A DNA stretch of 64,000 nt, taken from a virus. The DNA lies in the IMG/VR virus record IMGVR_UViG_3300030430_004034, positions 12,049 through 76,048 of that record. The stretch is one strand, 5' to 3'. The notes under the pieces were generated by a model. That model was not told where the DNA came from, ran no database searches, and worked only from the letters and a program-made list of their open reading frames with translations. Shown one piece after another: positions 21,410 to 29,660 of the stretch; positions within the stretch are counted from its first letter, which is position 1; every line of letters starts with the position of its first letter. Position numbers and translations under genes: made by a program.

Positions 21410-21847
21410 ATGGATTGGAAAGAAGTGATGAAATCGGATGGGCTTTACCATCCAATTTCATATGAACATGGCTATTTTGATGAAGTTAGATTTATTGACG
21501 ACGAATTAAATCAGATGGGTGACCAAATCATCCTACATCTTAAATTCAGAAATTGGTCTAGTTTAGACCGCTACAAAGACTTTAACGGAGGACGAATAGC
21601 CGAGATTCACCTATCAATCTCTCCTTCCCTACAAGGAAAGGGGGTTGCGGAAAAAGCGATTGTTGGTTCTATTCTTGATAAAGAAGAAGTCTTACGCTAT
21701 ACACCTTTATACTTAAATTATAGACGAATCATCAATGACCGAGTTTTTTCAGTAGTTGAAAAACTGAAAAAGAATAGTCTAGTAAAAACCACTGAAATTG
21801 TTAATGATGAAAATAAACCTATTGGGCTTATGGTGGAGAGGAAATGA
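21410..21847 (+). CDS. GNAT-type acetyltransferase-like protein
   Basis: This encodes 145 residues from ATG 21410. IHLSISPSLQGKGVAEKAI (about 64-82) matches GNAT motif A, with Q-x-x-G-x-G/A for acetyl-CoA binding. The N terminus MDWKEVMKSD resembles the MxWEDILK start shared by small proteins at 1 kb. The acceptor is unknown. It overlaps the next gene by ATGA. Confidence 0.65.
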   Translation: MDWKEVMKSDGLYHPISYEHGYFDEVRFIDDELNQMGDQIILHLKFRNWSSLDRYKDFNGGRIAEIHLSISPSLQGKGVAEKAIVGSILDKEEVLRYTPLYLNYRRIINDRVFSVVEKLKKNSLVKTTEIVNDENKPIGLMVERK

Positions 21848-22239
21848 AGAGAGCAGTTACAGTCACTCTTCCTGCACCACACAAGGCGCAAATTAAATGC
21901 CCTATTTGTGAAGGCAACAAGTGCAAGGTCTGCAACATGACTGGACATTTGAAAATAGATGTAGCCCCTAAAATCCCTATTCAACGAGCGCACATCATTA
22001 AGTATGTAGTTGATAACATTCATGATGTTGCTTCTGAAATTACACGCTCTTACGGATTGACTCCGGAAATAAACACAAAGGAAGTTATCAAAATAGAGGA
22101 TGCTCAGTATGAAATTGTCCAAATCTCTTCGCTGGGTGGAACCTGTTGGGCTGTTAATCGTTTAGATGAATTAGAGACACCGAGATATTTTGTTTCAAGA
22201 AAGGAGTTGAAGAAATTTTCTGAGGGATGGATTGAATGA
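21844..22239 (+). CDS. DnaJ-like zinc-finger protein
   Basis: This encodes 131 residues. CPICEGNKCKVCNMTGH is a compact pair of CxxC knuckles like half of a DnaJ finger. A helix-rich middle and a C-terminal strand region follow. It lies shortly after the chaperonin genes, so a chaperone-adaptor role is conceivable but unproven. Confidence 0.65.
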   Translation: MKRAVTVTLPAPHKAQIKCPICEGNKCKVCNMTGHLKIDVAPKIPIQRAHIIKYVVDNIHDVASEITRSYGLTPEINTKEVIKIEDAQYEIVQISSLGGTCWAVNRLDELETPRYFVSRKELKKFSEGWIE

Positions 22240-22370
22240 CCTTTGGTGGATACTTTTTGTTGCTCTGTATTTTTGCAGGGCTGTATTGGCTTGGATTGAA
22301 AATCAATCCCCCTATGGAAAACACCATTATTCCTGAACCCAACAATTTTCTGAGGAGTGATGAAGAATGA
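22236..22370 (+). CDS. Small single-pass membrane protein
   Basis: This encodes 44 residues. FGGYFLLLCIFAGLYWLGL is a clear membrane helix, followed by a short polar tail rich in Pro and Asn. ATGA overlaps link it to both neighbours. Role unknown. Confidence 0.65.
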   Translation: MTFGGYFLLLCIFAGLYWLGLKINPPMENTIIPEPNNFLRSDEE

Positions 22371-22579
22371 CGGACACTTTAGATTTTCAAGGAAGAATCG
22401 TCAGAGATGAAATGAACCAAATCAAGATTCATCAGGGAACCTACTACGGAAAAGAAGTGGTGGACATTCGCTGGTATAAAGACGACAAGCCAACAAGAAA
22501 AGGAATACGATTGAACAAAATGGAATTCAATACAATGTTGAAATTATTGAAAAATATGGAGGAATTGAAGAATGAATAA
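22367..22579 (+). CDS. PC4-like single-stranded DNA-binding protein
   Basis: This encodes 70 residues. IKIHQGTYYGKEVVDIRWYKD, a turn, then GIRLNKMEFNTMLKLL reproduces the strand-strand-helix pattern of the PC4/p15 transcriptional coactivator domain (…VDIR.Y…GI.L…W..L). PC4 domains dimerise and bind unwound DNA. It may act in transcription together with the viral TFB or in replication. Confidence 0.7.
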   Translation: MTDTLDFQGRIVRDEMNQIKIHQGTYYGKEVVDIRWYKDDKPTRKGIRLNKMEFNTMLKLLKNMEELKNE

Positions 22580-22709
22580 AAAGCGGATTGAAAAGCAAAT
22601 AAATTCTCTTATGAAGAAGGGACTCATCCCTGAAATATATGACCCCTCCCTCAACCCTGCCTCACCATTTTTCCGACCCCCGGCAAGCAAAAAGAAAAAG
22701 GAGGAATGA
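22572..22709 (+). CDS. Tiny basic protein
   Basis: This encodes 45 residues: a Lys/Arg-rich N-terminal helix, a Pro-rich middle (DPSLNPASPFFRPPAS) and a KKKKEE end. It overlaps the PC4-like gene by eight bases. It looks like a flexible nucleic-acid-binding tail protein. Function unknown. Confidence 0.55.
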   Translation: MNKKRIEKQINSLMKKGLIPEIYDPSLNPASPFFRPPASKKKKEE

Positions 22710-22712
22710 AAT

Positions 22713-23084
22713 ATGAAACTAAGCAAAATCAAACTTTTAGCAAAGTCAAAGGTAGAATTTGAAAAGTGGGCAAAGGAAGTCTCTAATGCCAAAAACTCTC
22801 CATTGAGTGAAGAGATGCAAGCAGACTTCAACAACTCATGGCCTGTAGTCTTGGACACCAATGATGCCCTCCGTGGAGCCTTTGTCGTCCATTGGCTACT
22901 CGTCCACAAAAACCCCATCATTGATGTGAGCCTACCCTTTGTCATGGGTTCTTTGACCTATATGCAGTTGGCCGCTACATCCGTTGGTAGGCCCGACCTT
23001 GCAGAAGCAACTCAAACCCTGCTTCAAAACTTTACACGGATAAATCAAATGATTCTCAACGAAAATATAAATGAAGAGGAATAG
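22713..23084 (+). CDS. Hypothetical protein
   Basis: This encodes 123 residues: a basic N-terminal helix, then a long hydrophobic helical centre (ALRGAFVVHWLLVHKNPIID) and a helical C terminus. It starts three bases after the previous stop and ends two bases before the ligase. Function unknown. Confidence 0.65.
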   Translation: MKLSKIKLLAKSKVEFEKWAKEVSNAKNSPLSEEMQADFNNSWPVVLDTNDALRGAFVVHWLLVHKNPIIDVSLPFVMGSLTYMQLAATSVGRPDLAEATQTLLQNFTRINQMILNENINEEE

Positions 23085-23086
23085 AA

Positions 23087-24616
23087 ATGCAAAAACTAGC
23101 GATGAATTTAGAAACACTAGAAAAATTAGAAGGAACAAACAACAAGGTTTCGTATGTTGCATCAATGCTCAATCATAGCGAAAGCGCCGACCTACCCTTG
23201 CTGGTCAAACTCTTGACTCTTGACTTGAAGAAAAACAATGTAGGTTTGGCTAAGGCCAAATCGTGGATATGCCGATTCTTTGGTATTTTTGAAGAAGAGT
23301 TTGAAATGCTTTATGAGTCCACAGGAGATTTCGGAGAGACTGTAAGAATCATGGAGCCTATGGACGAATACGAGACAATCTCCATCAAAGAATTGATTCT
23401 TTTCCTTGAGAAAGATTTCTCAAAGGAAGCAGATTTTACAGAATTCAAGACTTTCTTTGAAGGTCTTTCGGATATTGGTAGAAAATGGTTCTCCAAGTTT
23501 TGGATTAGAACACCAAACATCGGAATACAAACAAAAGGAGTCCACAAAGCCATAGCAGAAAGATGGGATATTCCTTTGGCTACTGTGGAATTAGATTGTG
23601 CTTTCAATGACATTTCTTTTGTTGTTGAATGCTACATCGGGAATAAAATTGTTCCAACAAGCCTCCAACATGGGAAGTTTATCAAGCCCATGCTGGCCAA
23701 AGTAAAGCCCATCAACAAGTGGCCTAGCGAAGTTATGTACGATGTTAAATACGATGGTAATCGTTATCAAATCCACAGAGAAGGCGATTCTGTTATCATC
23801 TTCAACAGAAGAGGAAAGGTTGTCACTCATCAATTCCCTGATGTCGTAGAGAGCATAAAATCCTACGAAGCAGACAACTTCATTCTTGATGGAGAAATTT
23901 ATCCTATCCGAAGCGACGGGTCTCCAGACGAACACAAAAAAATGGGAACGAGAGTCCATTCCAAGACTTGGGAAAAGGCTTCTACCGTTGATGTGAAATG
24001 GGTTGTTTTTGATTGCTTGAAGTGGGAGGGCATGTCCATGCTTGACTTTACTTTGCGAGAAAGACACCAAAGAATTTCTTTTTCAAACATAGGAGACATA
24101 GCCACCCACCAAATAGGGGGCGACCCCATGGCATTTTACAACCGGGCCATATCAGAAGGCTTTGAAGGCATCATGGTGAAGGACCTTGACTCATTTTATC
24201 GGCCCGGAAAGCGGGACTGGATTAAATACAAACCAAGCCGTGTGGATTTAGATGTTGTAATCATCGGTGCAAAACAAGGCGAGAATTCTAATTCAAACCT
24301 TCTAACAAGTTTTGAAATCGCTGTAAAGGACGACTCTTCGGACAGTGGACTAACATCCATTGGAAGAGTGGGTAATGGATTCACAGACGAAGAATTGTAT
24401 TCTCTTACAAATAGATGTAAGAGAATTGTGCATTCTTGGAATAGCAAAGACGGATATAAACTGCATCCACAAATCATTATTGCAGTAGATGCTGATGCAG
24501 TTTCTAGAAATAAGCAGGGAGAGTATGGCCTACGGTTTCCGAGAAAAACACGATTCAGAGAGGACAAAGTATTGTCGGAAATCAACACAATTACTGATGT
24601 TATCAATTTACATTAG
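23087..24616 (+). CDS. lig: ATP-dependent DNA ligase
   Basis: This encodes 509 residues. The adenylation site is KYDGNR (motif I, Lys at about 220), followed by ILDGEIY (motif III), EGIMVKD (motif IV) and WIKYKP (motif V). The N-terminal 200 residues form the DNA-binding domain typical of archaeal ligases. It seals nicks in replication and repair. It starts the run of core replication genes. Confidence 0.95.
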   Translation: MQKLAMNLETLEKLEGTNNKVSYVASMLNHSESADLPLLVKLLTLDLKKNNVGLAKAKSWICRFFGIFEEEFEMLYESTGDFGETVRIMEPMDEYETISIKELILFLEKDFSKEADFTEFKTFFEGLSDIGRKWFSKFWIRTPNIGIQTKGVHKAIAERWDIPLATVELDCAFNDISFVVECYIGNKIVPTSLQHGKFIKPMLAKVKPINKWPSEVMYDVKYDGNRYQIHREGDSVIIFNRRGKVVTHQFPDVVESIKSYEADNFILDGEIYPIRSDGSPDEHKKMGTRVHSKTWEKASTVDVKWVVFDCLKWEGMSMLDFTLRERHQRISFSNIGDIATHQIGGDPMAFYNRAISEGFEGIMVKDLDSFYRPGKRDWIKYKPSRVDLDVVIIGAKQGENSNSNLLTSFEIAVKDDSSDSGLTSIGRVGNGFTDEELYSLTNRCKRIVHSWNSKDGYKLHPQIIIAVDADAVSRNKQGEYGLRFPRKTRFREDKVLSEINTITDVINLH

Positions 24617-24624
24617 GTGAGAGC

Positions 24625-24915
24625 ATGAACAAAAAAATGTTTAACCAACTACTAAACAAAAGGTTGGTTAGATATTCTTTAGATAAGGAATTGAATGTTT
24701 TTCAACAACAAGTTTTGTCCATGTGTTTAGGTAAATGGCTCCTACACAAAAAATCGCCCACGAGATTTCTTTTTGATTTTAACCAAAAAGGAATTGTGGT
24801 TTACTTTTCAGGGCTTGAAATAAGCGAAGGAAAATTCGCAATAGAAAAATTTCTTGAAGTAGAGAAAATACAATACAAATTGATTATTGAAATGGGTGTG
24901 AAAAATGTTAGATAG
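24625..24915 (+). CDS. Small hypothetical protein
   Basis: This encodes 96 residues, basic, with a helical first half and a strand pair (FLFDFNQKGIVVYFSG). It has no cysteines or membrane segment, and it overlaps the next gene by 11 bases. It may be a DNA-binding partner of its LAGLIDADG-like neighbour. Function unknown. Confidence 0.55.
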   Translation: MNKKMFNQLLNKRLVRYSLDKELNVFQQQVLSMCLGKWLLHKKSPTRFLFDFNQKGIVVYFSGLEISEGKFAIEKFLEVEKIQYKLIIEMGVKNVR

Positions 24916-25309
24916 AAATATGGTTTTGGGTATTTTCTTAGCCAAGGGAAACTTTGTTGTGAAAATTGAAGCCAGCGAAACAGCCGCTATTGGATACCAA
25001 ATAATGATGCAGGCGAATGTCTCTTTCAGAACAAAAGAAATGCTAACAGCCTTTTCTAGAACTTTGGAAATGCTCAACATCAAGCACCACCAACACCATG
25101 TGAACGGTCTCCGATTAGGGAAAAAATCCGCCGCCACGGTCATGAAGATGATTCCGGAGACCCTACACTATTTGAACCCCAAATTATCTACATTCAAAAT
25201 GGTGTGGGACATTGTGGAAAATAAAGAGCACAAAACTCTTCGGGGACTCAACAGAGTTATTGAAATATTATACGGTGAAAATAATGGGATTAACAACAAT
25301 GAATACTAA
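24905..25309 (+). CDS. LAGLIDADG-like domain protein
   Basis: This encodes 134 residues. LGIFLAKGNFVVKI near the start, then IGYQIMMQANVSFRTKEML and LEMLNIKHHQHH, follow the helix-strand-strand plan of a single LAGLIDADG domain. The catalytic acidic residue of the motif is replaced (Leu-Ala-Lys-Gly instead of DxDG), so cleavage activity is doubtful. It may be a domesticated DNA-binding protein. It overlaps the clamp-loader-like ATPase gene by 26 bases. Confidence 0.6.
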   Translation: MLDRNMVLGIFLAKGNFVVKIEASETAAIGYQIMMQANVSFRTKEMLTAFSRTLEMLNIKHHQHHVNGLRLGKKSAATVMKMIPETLHYLNPKLSTFKMVWDIVENKEHKTLRGLNRVIEILYGENNGINNNEY

Positions 25310-26132
25310 GAGAAGTGAAATATATGTCGGTAAGACAGGGACAGGCAAAACAACCCTTGTAAAATCTCTTTTGCCTAACGCTCTATACTATTATGCGAAT
25401 GAAGTAGAAATTGCAGATATTTATTCTATTCCTATTGAATTAGGTATAATCATAGAAGATTTAGATTTTAAACCGAACACGAAAGAAATTGTAAATGTTA
25501 TTCGCTCTTATCGTGGTACTGTAGTTTTGACATCAAAGAACCGAAAAAGCATCCCAAAAGAAATCCTCAACATATGTAAAATCAAAAATGTAGGTACGAA
25601 GAGACATCTCCGAGAATCCATCAAGGGCTTCGCACCGAGGAGCGAAGAACCGTTCTCCTTTGAACGGGATGTTTTTACTCTGATAAACGACTACTTACGA
25701 AACAGCGACCGTGAGTTGGTCAAAGACTTGCTCCTTTTCAACAAGCCCTCCGATACACAAATGATTTCTTGGTTGACAAACAATCTTCATCCGAACAAAT
25801 TGTTGTTTATTGATGGAGTGGTTAAACGGCGTTGGCCTCAACAGTATTTTTACGAAATGTTGTCATACACTCACGATGGCAAATTATTCCGTAAAACCAA
25901 CATGGCAAAAAAAGGTAAATACTCAAAAGCACCTCGTTTGTTAAAGAGAGTGGGCTTGAAGCCCGATGAAGAACGAGTGTTTAGGCAACTAATAAACGAT
26001 GAAGATTTTGTGAAGTTTGCAAAAAGAAAATACAACAATGAAGAATGCCGACTCATGGGGTTAGGAGAAAAGAGAATCCGTAGAGAAAAACCCAAAAAGC
26101 CTAAAATGAAAACACTGGAGGAATTTCTTTGA
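25284..26132 (+). CDS. P-loop ATPase, possible clamp-loader large subunit
   Basis: This encodes 282 residues from ATG 25284 with GGTGA before it. Walker A is VGKTGTGKTTL; GIIIEDLDF suits Walker B, and VVLTSKN suits sensor 1. The AAA+ core is very compact. The C terminus has a Lys-rich stretch and ends KTLEEFL, like the clamp-binding tails of RFC large subunits. The RFC small-subunit gene lies 0.8 kb downstream. A clamp-loader role is inferred from motif order, tail and neighbours. Confidence 0.65.
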   Translation: MGLTTMNTKRSEIYVGKTGTGKTTLVKSLLPNALYYYANEVEIADIYSIPIELGIIIEDLDFKPNTKEIVNVIRSYRGTVVLTSKNRKSIPKEILNICKIKNVGTKRHLRESIKGFAPRSEEPFSFERDVFTLINDYLRNSDRELVKDLLLFNKPSDTQMISWLTNNLHPNKLLFIDGVVKRRWPQQYFYEMLSYTHDGKLFRKTNMAKKGKYSKAPRLLKRVGLKPDEERVFRQLINDEDFVKFAKRKYNNEECRLMGLGEKRIRREKPKKPKMKTLEEFL

Positions 26133-26356
26133 CAAAAAGAATAATAGATGCTGTTAGAGACTCCCTCAAGAAGGGCGCTAAGTCAACTCAAGAAGTCTAT
26201 GAATACATCAATAGAACGACAAAACACGGGATTACTAGCAGTCAACTAGGCTCAATCTTGAAACGAAAAGAATTCGTAAGAGAATCAAAAAAGAAAAATT
26301 CAATTTGGAAATGGAGAGATGAAAATGACGAAGAATGTAAGAATAAAGAGGAATAA
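26129..26356 (+). CDS. Small winged-helix DNA-binding protein
   Basis: This encodes 75 residues from a TTG overlapping the previous stop (TTGA). Helix IIDAVRDSLKKG, then TQEVYEYI, ITSSQLGSIL and a final IWKWR strand match the HARE-HTH/winged-helix layout. The following gene has the same kind of domain at its N terminus. Probably binds DNA. Confidence 0.65.
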   Translation: MTKRIIDAVRDSLKKGAKSTQEVYEYINRTTKHGITSSQLGSILKRKEFVRESKKKNSIWKWRDENDEECKNKEE

Positions 26357-26921
26357 GAACATAAGAGAAGATTTAATTTCCATTTTAAGTATGGAAAACC
26401 CCATGTCTGCAAAAGACTTATGCAAAAAATTGTTAGAGAGAAATTCTAACAGAACAGTGACGGTTAATCAGGTGTCTCAAATCCTTAGAGTTAAGGAGTT
26501 CAAAAAGGCACAAATAATGCCGGATAAAACTGCTCTTTGGACCCTCAGCGAATACGCTAACGAAAAAAGAGCATATCCTACTTGGACAAAATTACAACGA
26601 GACACTTTCCTAAAGGAAGTATTTAGTGTTCCTGATGAAGACCTTGGCATCTTCAATGAAGAAAAATACCTAGCAAAACTTAGCATATGGAAATACATAA
26701 CGAAGGAAGAATATGACTCTCTAAAAGTCCTTGTTGACGAAAAGAAATATTCGGAATTCCTTGAAAAAGCGAAGGAAATGAATGCCGAATCAAAGAGAAA
26801 AAGAGCGAGTGCTCGGAGAGTAGAGTATTTCAAAAATCGTTATCACAACGACCCGGAATTCAAGAAAAGAAAACTTGAACAACACAAAAGATACAGAGAA
26901 AGGAAAAGAATGGAGAGATAA
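26325..26921 (+). CDS. Winged-helix protein with basic C-terminal tail
   Basis: This encodes 198 residues from ATG 26325. The N-terminal winged helix (LISILSMENPMSAKDLCKKL, then VNQVSQIL, then ALWTL) is paralogous to the preceding small protein. The C terminus (about 150-198) is a long Arg/Lys-rich helix with a YHNDPEFKKRKLEQHKRYRE segment, typical of DNA-contacting tails. It precedes the RFC gene by two bases. Function unknown. Confidence 0.65.
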   Translation: MTKNVRIKRNKNIREDLISILSMENPMSAKDLCKKLLERNSNRTVTVNQVSQILRVKEFKKAQIMPDKTALWTLSEYANEKRAYPTWTKLQRDTFLKEVFSVPDEDLGIFNEEKYLAKLSIWKYITKEEYDSLKVLVDEKKYSEFLEKAKEMNAESKRKRASARRVEYFKNRYHNDPEFKKRKLEQHKRYRERKRMER

Positions 26922-26923
26922 AA

Positions 26924-27838
26924 ATGCTATGGACAGAAAAATACAGACCGACAAAACTTTCCGAGGTTGTAGGACAAGAACATTTTGTTATGGATGCAGA
27001 GAATTGGGTTTTGATTAAAGACATGCCGAATATTCTCGTTTATGGAACACCGGGAACAGGAAAGACAACGATTGCTCTTGTGCTAGCAAAAGCAATTTTA
27101 GGAGAAGAAACAGACGCTAATTTCTTTGAAGTCAACGCATCTGACGACAGAAAACTAGAGACCGTAAGAACAAAAATTAAGGATATTGCACAGAGCGCAG
27201 TTATTGGCGACAATGTTCCATTCCGTATCGTTCTTCTAGACGAAATGGACGGAATGACAAGAGACGCACAGAACGCCATGAAAAGAATCATGGAGAAGTA
27301 TTCTACGAACATCCGATTCATCATTACTTGTAACGATAGAAACAAAATCATACACGCACTGCAAAGCCGATGTGCAAATTATCGGTTTAATCCTCTTCCT
27401 TTGGATTTAGTGGGCCGTATTGTGAAGCAGGTTTTGCAGAAGGAGGGTCACAGAATCCCGCCCGAAGAAGAATTAGGAGCGTTCATATACTCTTTGCAAG
27501 GTGATTTGCGTAGAACGCTCACGGAATTGCAGGCCAGCATCGTATCGGGAACAACATTGACGAGACAGATTGAGAAAGGCCTACAAGAGTATGAAGAAAT
27601 AACAACACAAATCGTAAACAAAAATACCAATGAAGCACTAGATAAAATCCATAATGCAATCTATGCAGGCCGTTCCGCTAAGGAAATCTGCATTGGTTTG
27701 CATGAATACATTATCCGGTGCGATATGGAGGCTAAAATGAAACTGAAATTCCTGCGAGTGATTGGAGAGGGGGAGTGGCGTTCCACCACCATGACCCCTA
27801 AATTACTTGCTTCATGGATGGTGGGACAACTAATATAA
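26924..27838 (+). CDS. rfcS: Replication factor C small subunit
   Basis: This encodes 304 residues. WTEKYRPTKLSEVVGQ is the RFC box; YGTPGTGKTT is Walker A (about 40-49), FFEVNASDDR follows, VLLDEMDGM is Walker B, FIITCND is sensor 1 and LQSRC carries the arginine finger. The C-terminal collar is slightly short. It loads the sliding clamp onto primed DNA, with the clamp gene 2.6 kb downstream. Confidence 0.95.
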   Translation: MLWTEKYRPTKLSEVVGQEHFVMDAENWVLIKDMPNILVYGTPGTGKTTIALVLAKAILGEETDANFFEVNASDDRKLETVRTKIKDIAQSAVIGDNVPFRIVLLDEMDGMTRDAQNAMKRIMEKYSTNIRFIITCNDRNKIIHALQSRCANYRFNPLPLDLVGRIVKQVLQKEGHRIPPEEELGAFIYSLQGDLRRTLTELQASIVSGTTLTRQIEKGLQEYEEITTQIVNKNTNEALDKIHNAIYAGRSAKEICIGLHEYIIRCDMEAKMKLKFLRVIGEGEWRSTTMTPKLLASWMVGQLI

Positions 27839-27851
27839 GAGGTGAAAAAAA

Positions 27852-29060
27852 ATGCAAAACGAAATTGCAAAAGCGGCAGAGAAGTTGGGTATTTCCGAAG
27901 AGGAAGCCCAACTGAAATTTGATGAAATACGAGCGGAGAACGGTGGCTTGGCGGCGGATAATCCCGTTGCTATTGCCATGTGGCGAAGTTATGCGGCACA
28001 AGTTATCCGAAGTCGTAAATCTACGAACAACGAAAACAGCAGTGGAGGAGGCCTTGCAAAGCAAGCCTTTGGCTTCTTCATTTCTCTAGAACAACCTAGA
28101 GACTTGAACGAATACAGCCGACGACGAGCAGTGGAGGAGTGGAAGGAAGACCCCTTCAATGCCCACAAGAACGGCTTTGTTGCCATTGTTGAAGAGGGAG
28201 AGAACGGGTTCTATTCTGTTTCCCGATACCACAACGAAGAGGTTCAAAACAAAATGGTGAAGAAACTACCCGACTGTGTTCAAGAGTTAGAAGACGGTTC
28301 TATCATCATTCCTCTTGACAACACCCCCCGATACCAAAACGGAGGAGAGAACGCCAACTACGGTAAACCTCTCAATCCCGTTATGCGTAGAAGCGGTGTG
28401 TTTGTAGGAAAGGTTCACGACGATGATGAGTACCAACTCTACAGGTTTTCTTACAAGAACAAGGGTGGGATTGATTTCCAGCCTGAAACCTTCAAGTGGT
28501 TGAACATGGTTGTTATCAAAGACTCAAACAGAGAAGGATACATCTACGGATTCACGGACAAGACCATTGGAAGTCTTCGCTTCAATGATGAACAAGACCC
28601 GGAAGGCGAATTGTACCGGGATACTTCTTCCCTGAACAAGCATAATTTGATTGCTTCTGCGGCTCCAAACCATGTTGTGTACCTTGGCAATCTACAAGAA
28701 GCACACTCTACCATGATGGACAAGCCAGCGGCAGACCGATTCGTGATTACAAACGGAACAGTGTGCAACATCAACATGACTCCTACCGCTAACGGAAATC
28801 GTATCATCAACATTACCGACCTCACGGCGGAGTTTGATTACGAGGAAGAGGGTATGGTCACTTGTTGGATTCCCGAAGACATTGAAATTGACTTCGGAAT
28901 CGGTTCAACCGTCACTGTTGTAGGGCGAACCTCTCAGCGAGAAACGGACGAAGGACTACAACCCGTCACGATAAATGTGAGCGGTATGTTTGTCAAAGAA
29001 CGCCGTGGTCAAGTCGTTGAAATTGAGCAGGCGACGGAGGAAGACTTGGACTGGTTTTGA
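27852..29060 (+). CDS. OB-fold single-stranded DNA-binding protein (RPA-like)
   Basis: This encodes 402 residues, with GAGGTGAAAAAA before the ATG. The C-terminal part (ITDLTAEFDYE, IEIDFGIGSTVTVVGRTSQR, VTINVSGMFV) fits an OB fold as in RPA. The chain ends in an acidic tip, EEDLDWF, similar in character to the tips of bacterial SSB and phage gp32 that recruit partners. It lies between RFC and the recombinase and clamp genes. No zinc finger is seen. Confidence 0.7.
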   Translation: MQNEIAKAAEKLGISEEEAQLKFDEIRAENGGLAADNPVAIAMWRSYAAQVIRSRKSTNNENSSGGGLAKQAFGFFISLEQPRDLNEYSRRRAVEEWKEDPFNAHKNGFVAIVEEGENGFYSVSRYHNEEVQNKMVKKLPDCVQELEDGSIIIPLDNTPRYQNGGENANYGKPLNPVMRRSGVFVGKVHDDDEYQLYRFSYKNKGGIDFQPETFKWLNMVVIKDSNREGYIYGFTDKTIGSLRFNDEQDPEGELYRDTSSLNKHNLIASAAPNHVVYLGNLQEAHSTMMDKPAADRFVITNGTVCNINMTPTANGNRIINITDLTAEFDYEEEGMVTCWIPEDIEIDFGIGSTVTVVGRTSQRETDEGLQPVTINVSGMFVKERRGQVVEIEQATEEDLDWF

Positions 29061-29186
29061 TACTGGTCACCTTTCCCAAGGGTAGGAGTTCGGTTGCCTC
29101 CTATTCCTTCTCATTGGCGTAAGCATGGGTCAAGGGGAAACTGATGCTCGGATGGGTGCGAGGCCCTATCCATTCAAGGTGATACA
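29061..29186 (+). ncRNA. Structured RNA leader burying a ribosome-binding site
   Basis: Four helices can form: closing TCACCTT (29067-29073) with AAGGTGA (29176-29182); TAGGAG (29083-29088) with CTCCTA (29098-29103); AGCAT (29122-29126) with ATGCT (29144-29148); and GGATGGG (29150-29156) with CCC (29164-29166) plus ATCC (29168-29171). The AAGGTGA strand is also the ribosome-binding site of the gene starting at 29187. This is a cloverleaf-like regulatory leader or a processed small RNA. It is not a tRNA: arm lengths do not fit. Confidence 0.55.
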
Positions 29187-29435
29187 ATGATTATTTTAAG
29201 AACAGCAATACAGACAACAAGAGCGTTTATTCGCTACAAAAACATACAACATATTTCTTGGGAATTTAGAGAACATAAAACAAGAGTGCTTGTAAAAATA
29301 CATTCTTCTGCCCAAGATAAAATAATTGAAGAGTGTGATTTAGAAGACTACAATGAATTTCTTAAGTCGTACAGAAGTTGGCAGGCGGATATGGACAATT
29401 ACTTCCAGTATTCTGTCGCTAAAGGAGATGAGTAA
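29187..29435 (+). CDS. Small beta-rich protein, first of a pair
   Basis: This encodes 82 residues. The strand pattern TTRAFIRYKNIQHISWEF, then TRVLVKIHS, ending in a helix, is repeated in the next gene, so the two are probably paralogues. The ribosome-binding site is in the closing helix of the upstream structured RNA. Function unknown. Confidence 0.65.
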   Translation: MIILRTAIQTTRAFIRYKNIQHISWEFREHKTRVLVKIHSSAQDKIIEECDLEDYNEFLKSYRSWQADMDNYFQYSVAKGDE

Positions 29436-29660
29436 ATGTTGGAATACGATGGACATTTTCTCTCTTGCGACGATAAGTGGGTAGTAGATTTGAGAAGAGT
29501 CAATTTCATAACTCTCAAGCAAAACTGGGAGGACCAAAACTACCATGTGAAATTGCACATCGGAACAAAAGAAGTTAGGCTCATTTTAAGCACACAAAGT
29601 CTTTTGGAAGAGTTGAAAGAAGAATGGAAAAAAGCAAATGAAGGTGAAGAATATGAATAA
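29436..29660 (+). CDS. Small beta-rich protein, second of a pair
   Basis: This encodes 74 residues. DKWVVDLRRVNFITLKQNW followed by YHVKLHIGTKEVRLIL and a final helix mirrors the preceding protein. It starts at the base after the previous stop and overlaps the recombinase gene by eight bases. Function unknown; it may be an accessory factor for recombination. Confidence 0.65.
   Translation: MLEYDGHFLSCDDKWVVDLRRVNFITLKQNWEDQNYHVKLHIGTKEVRLILSTQSLLEELKEEWKKANEGEEYE

Noticed and set aside
29061-29186. tRNA gene
   Set aside because: Cloverleaf-like, but the arms are too long, there is no T-loop consensus and no CCA or standard anticodon arm.
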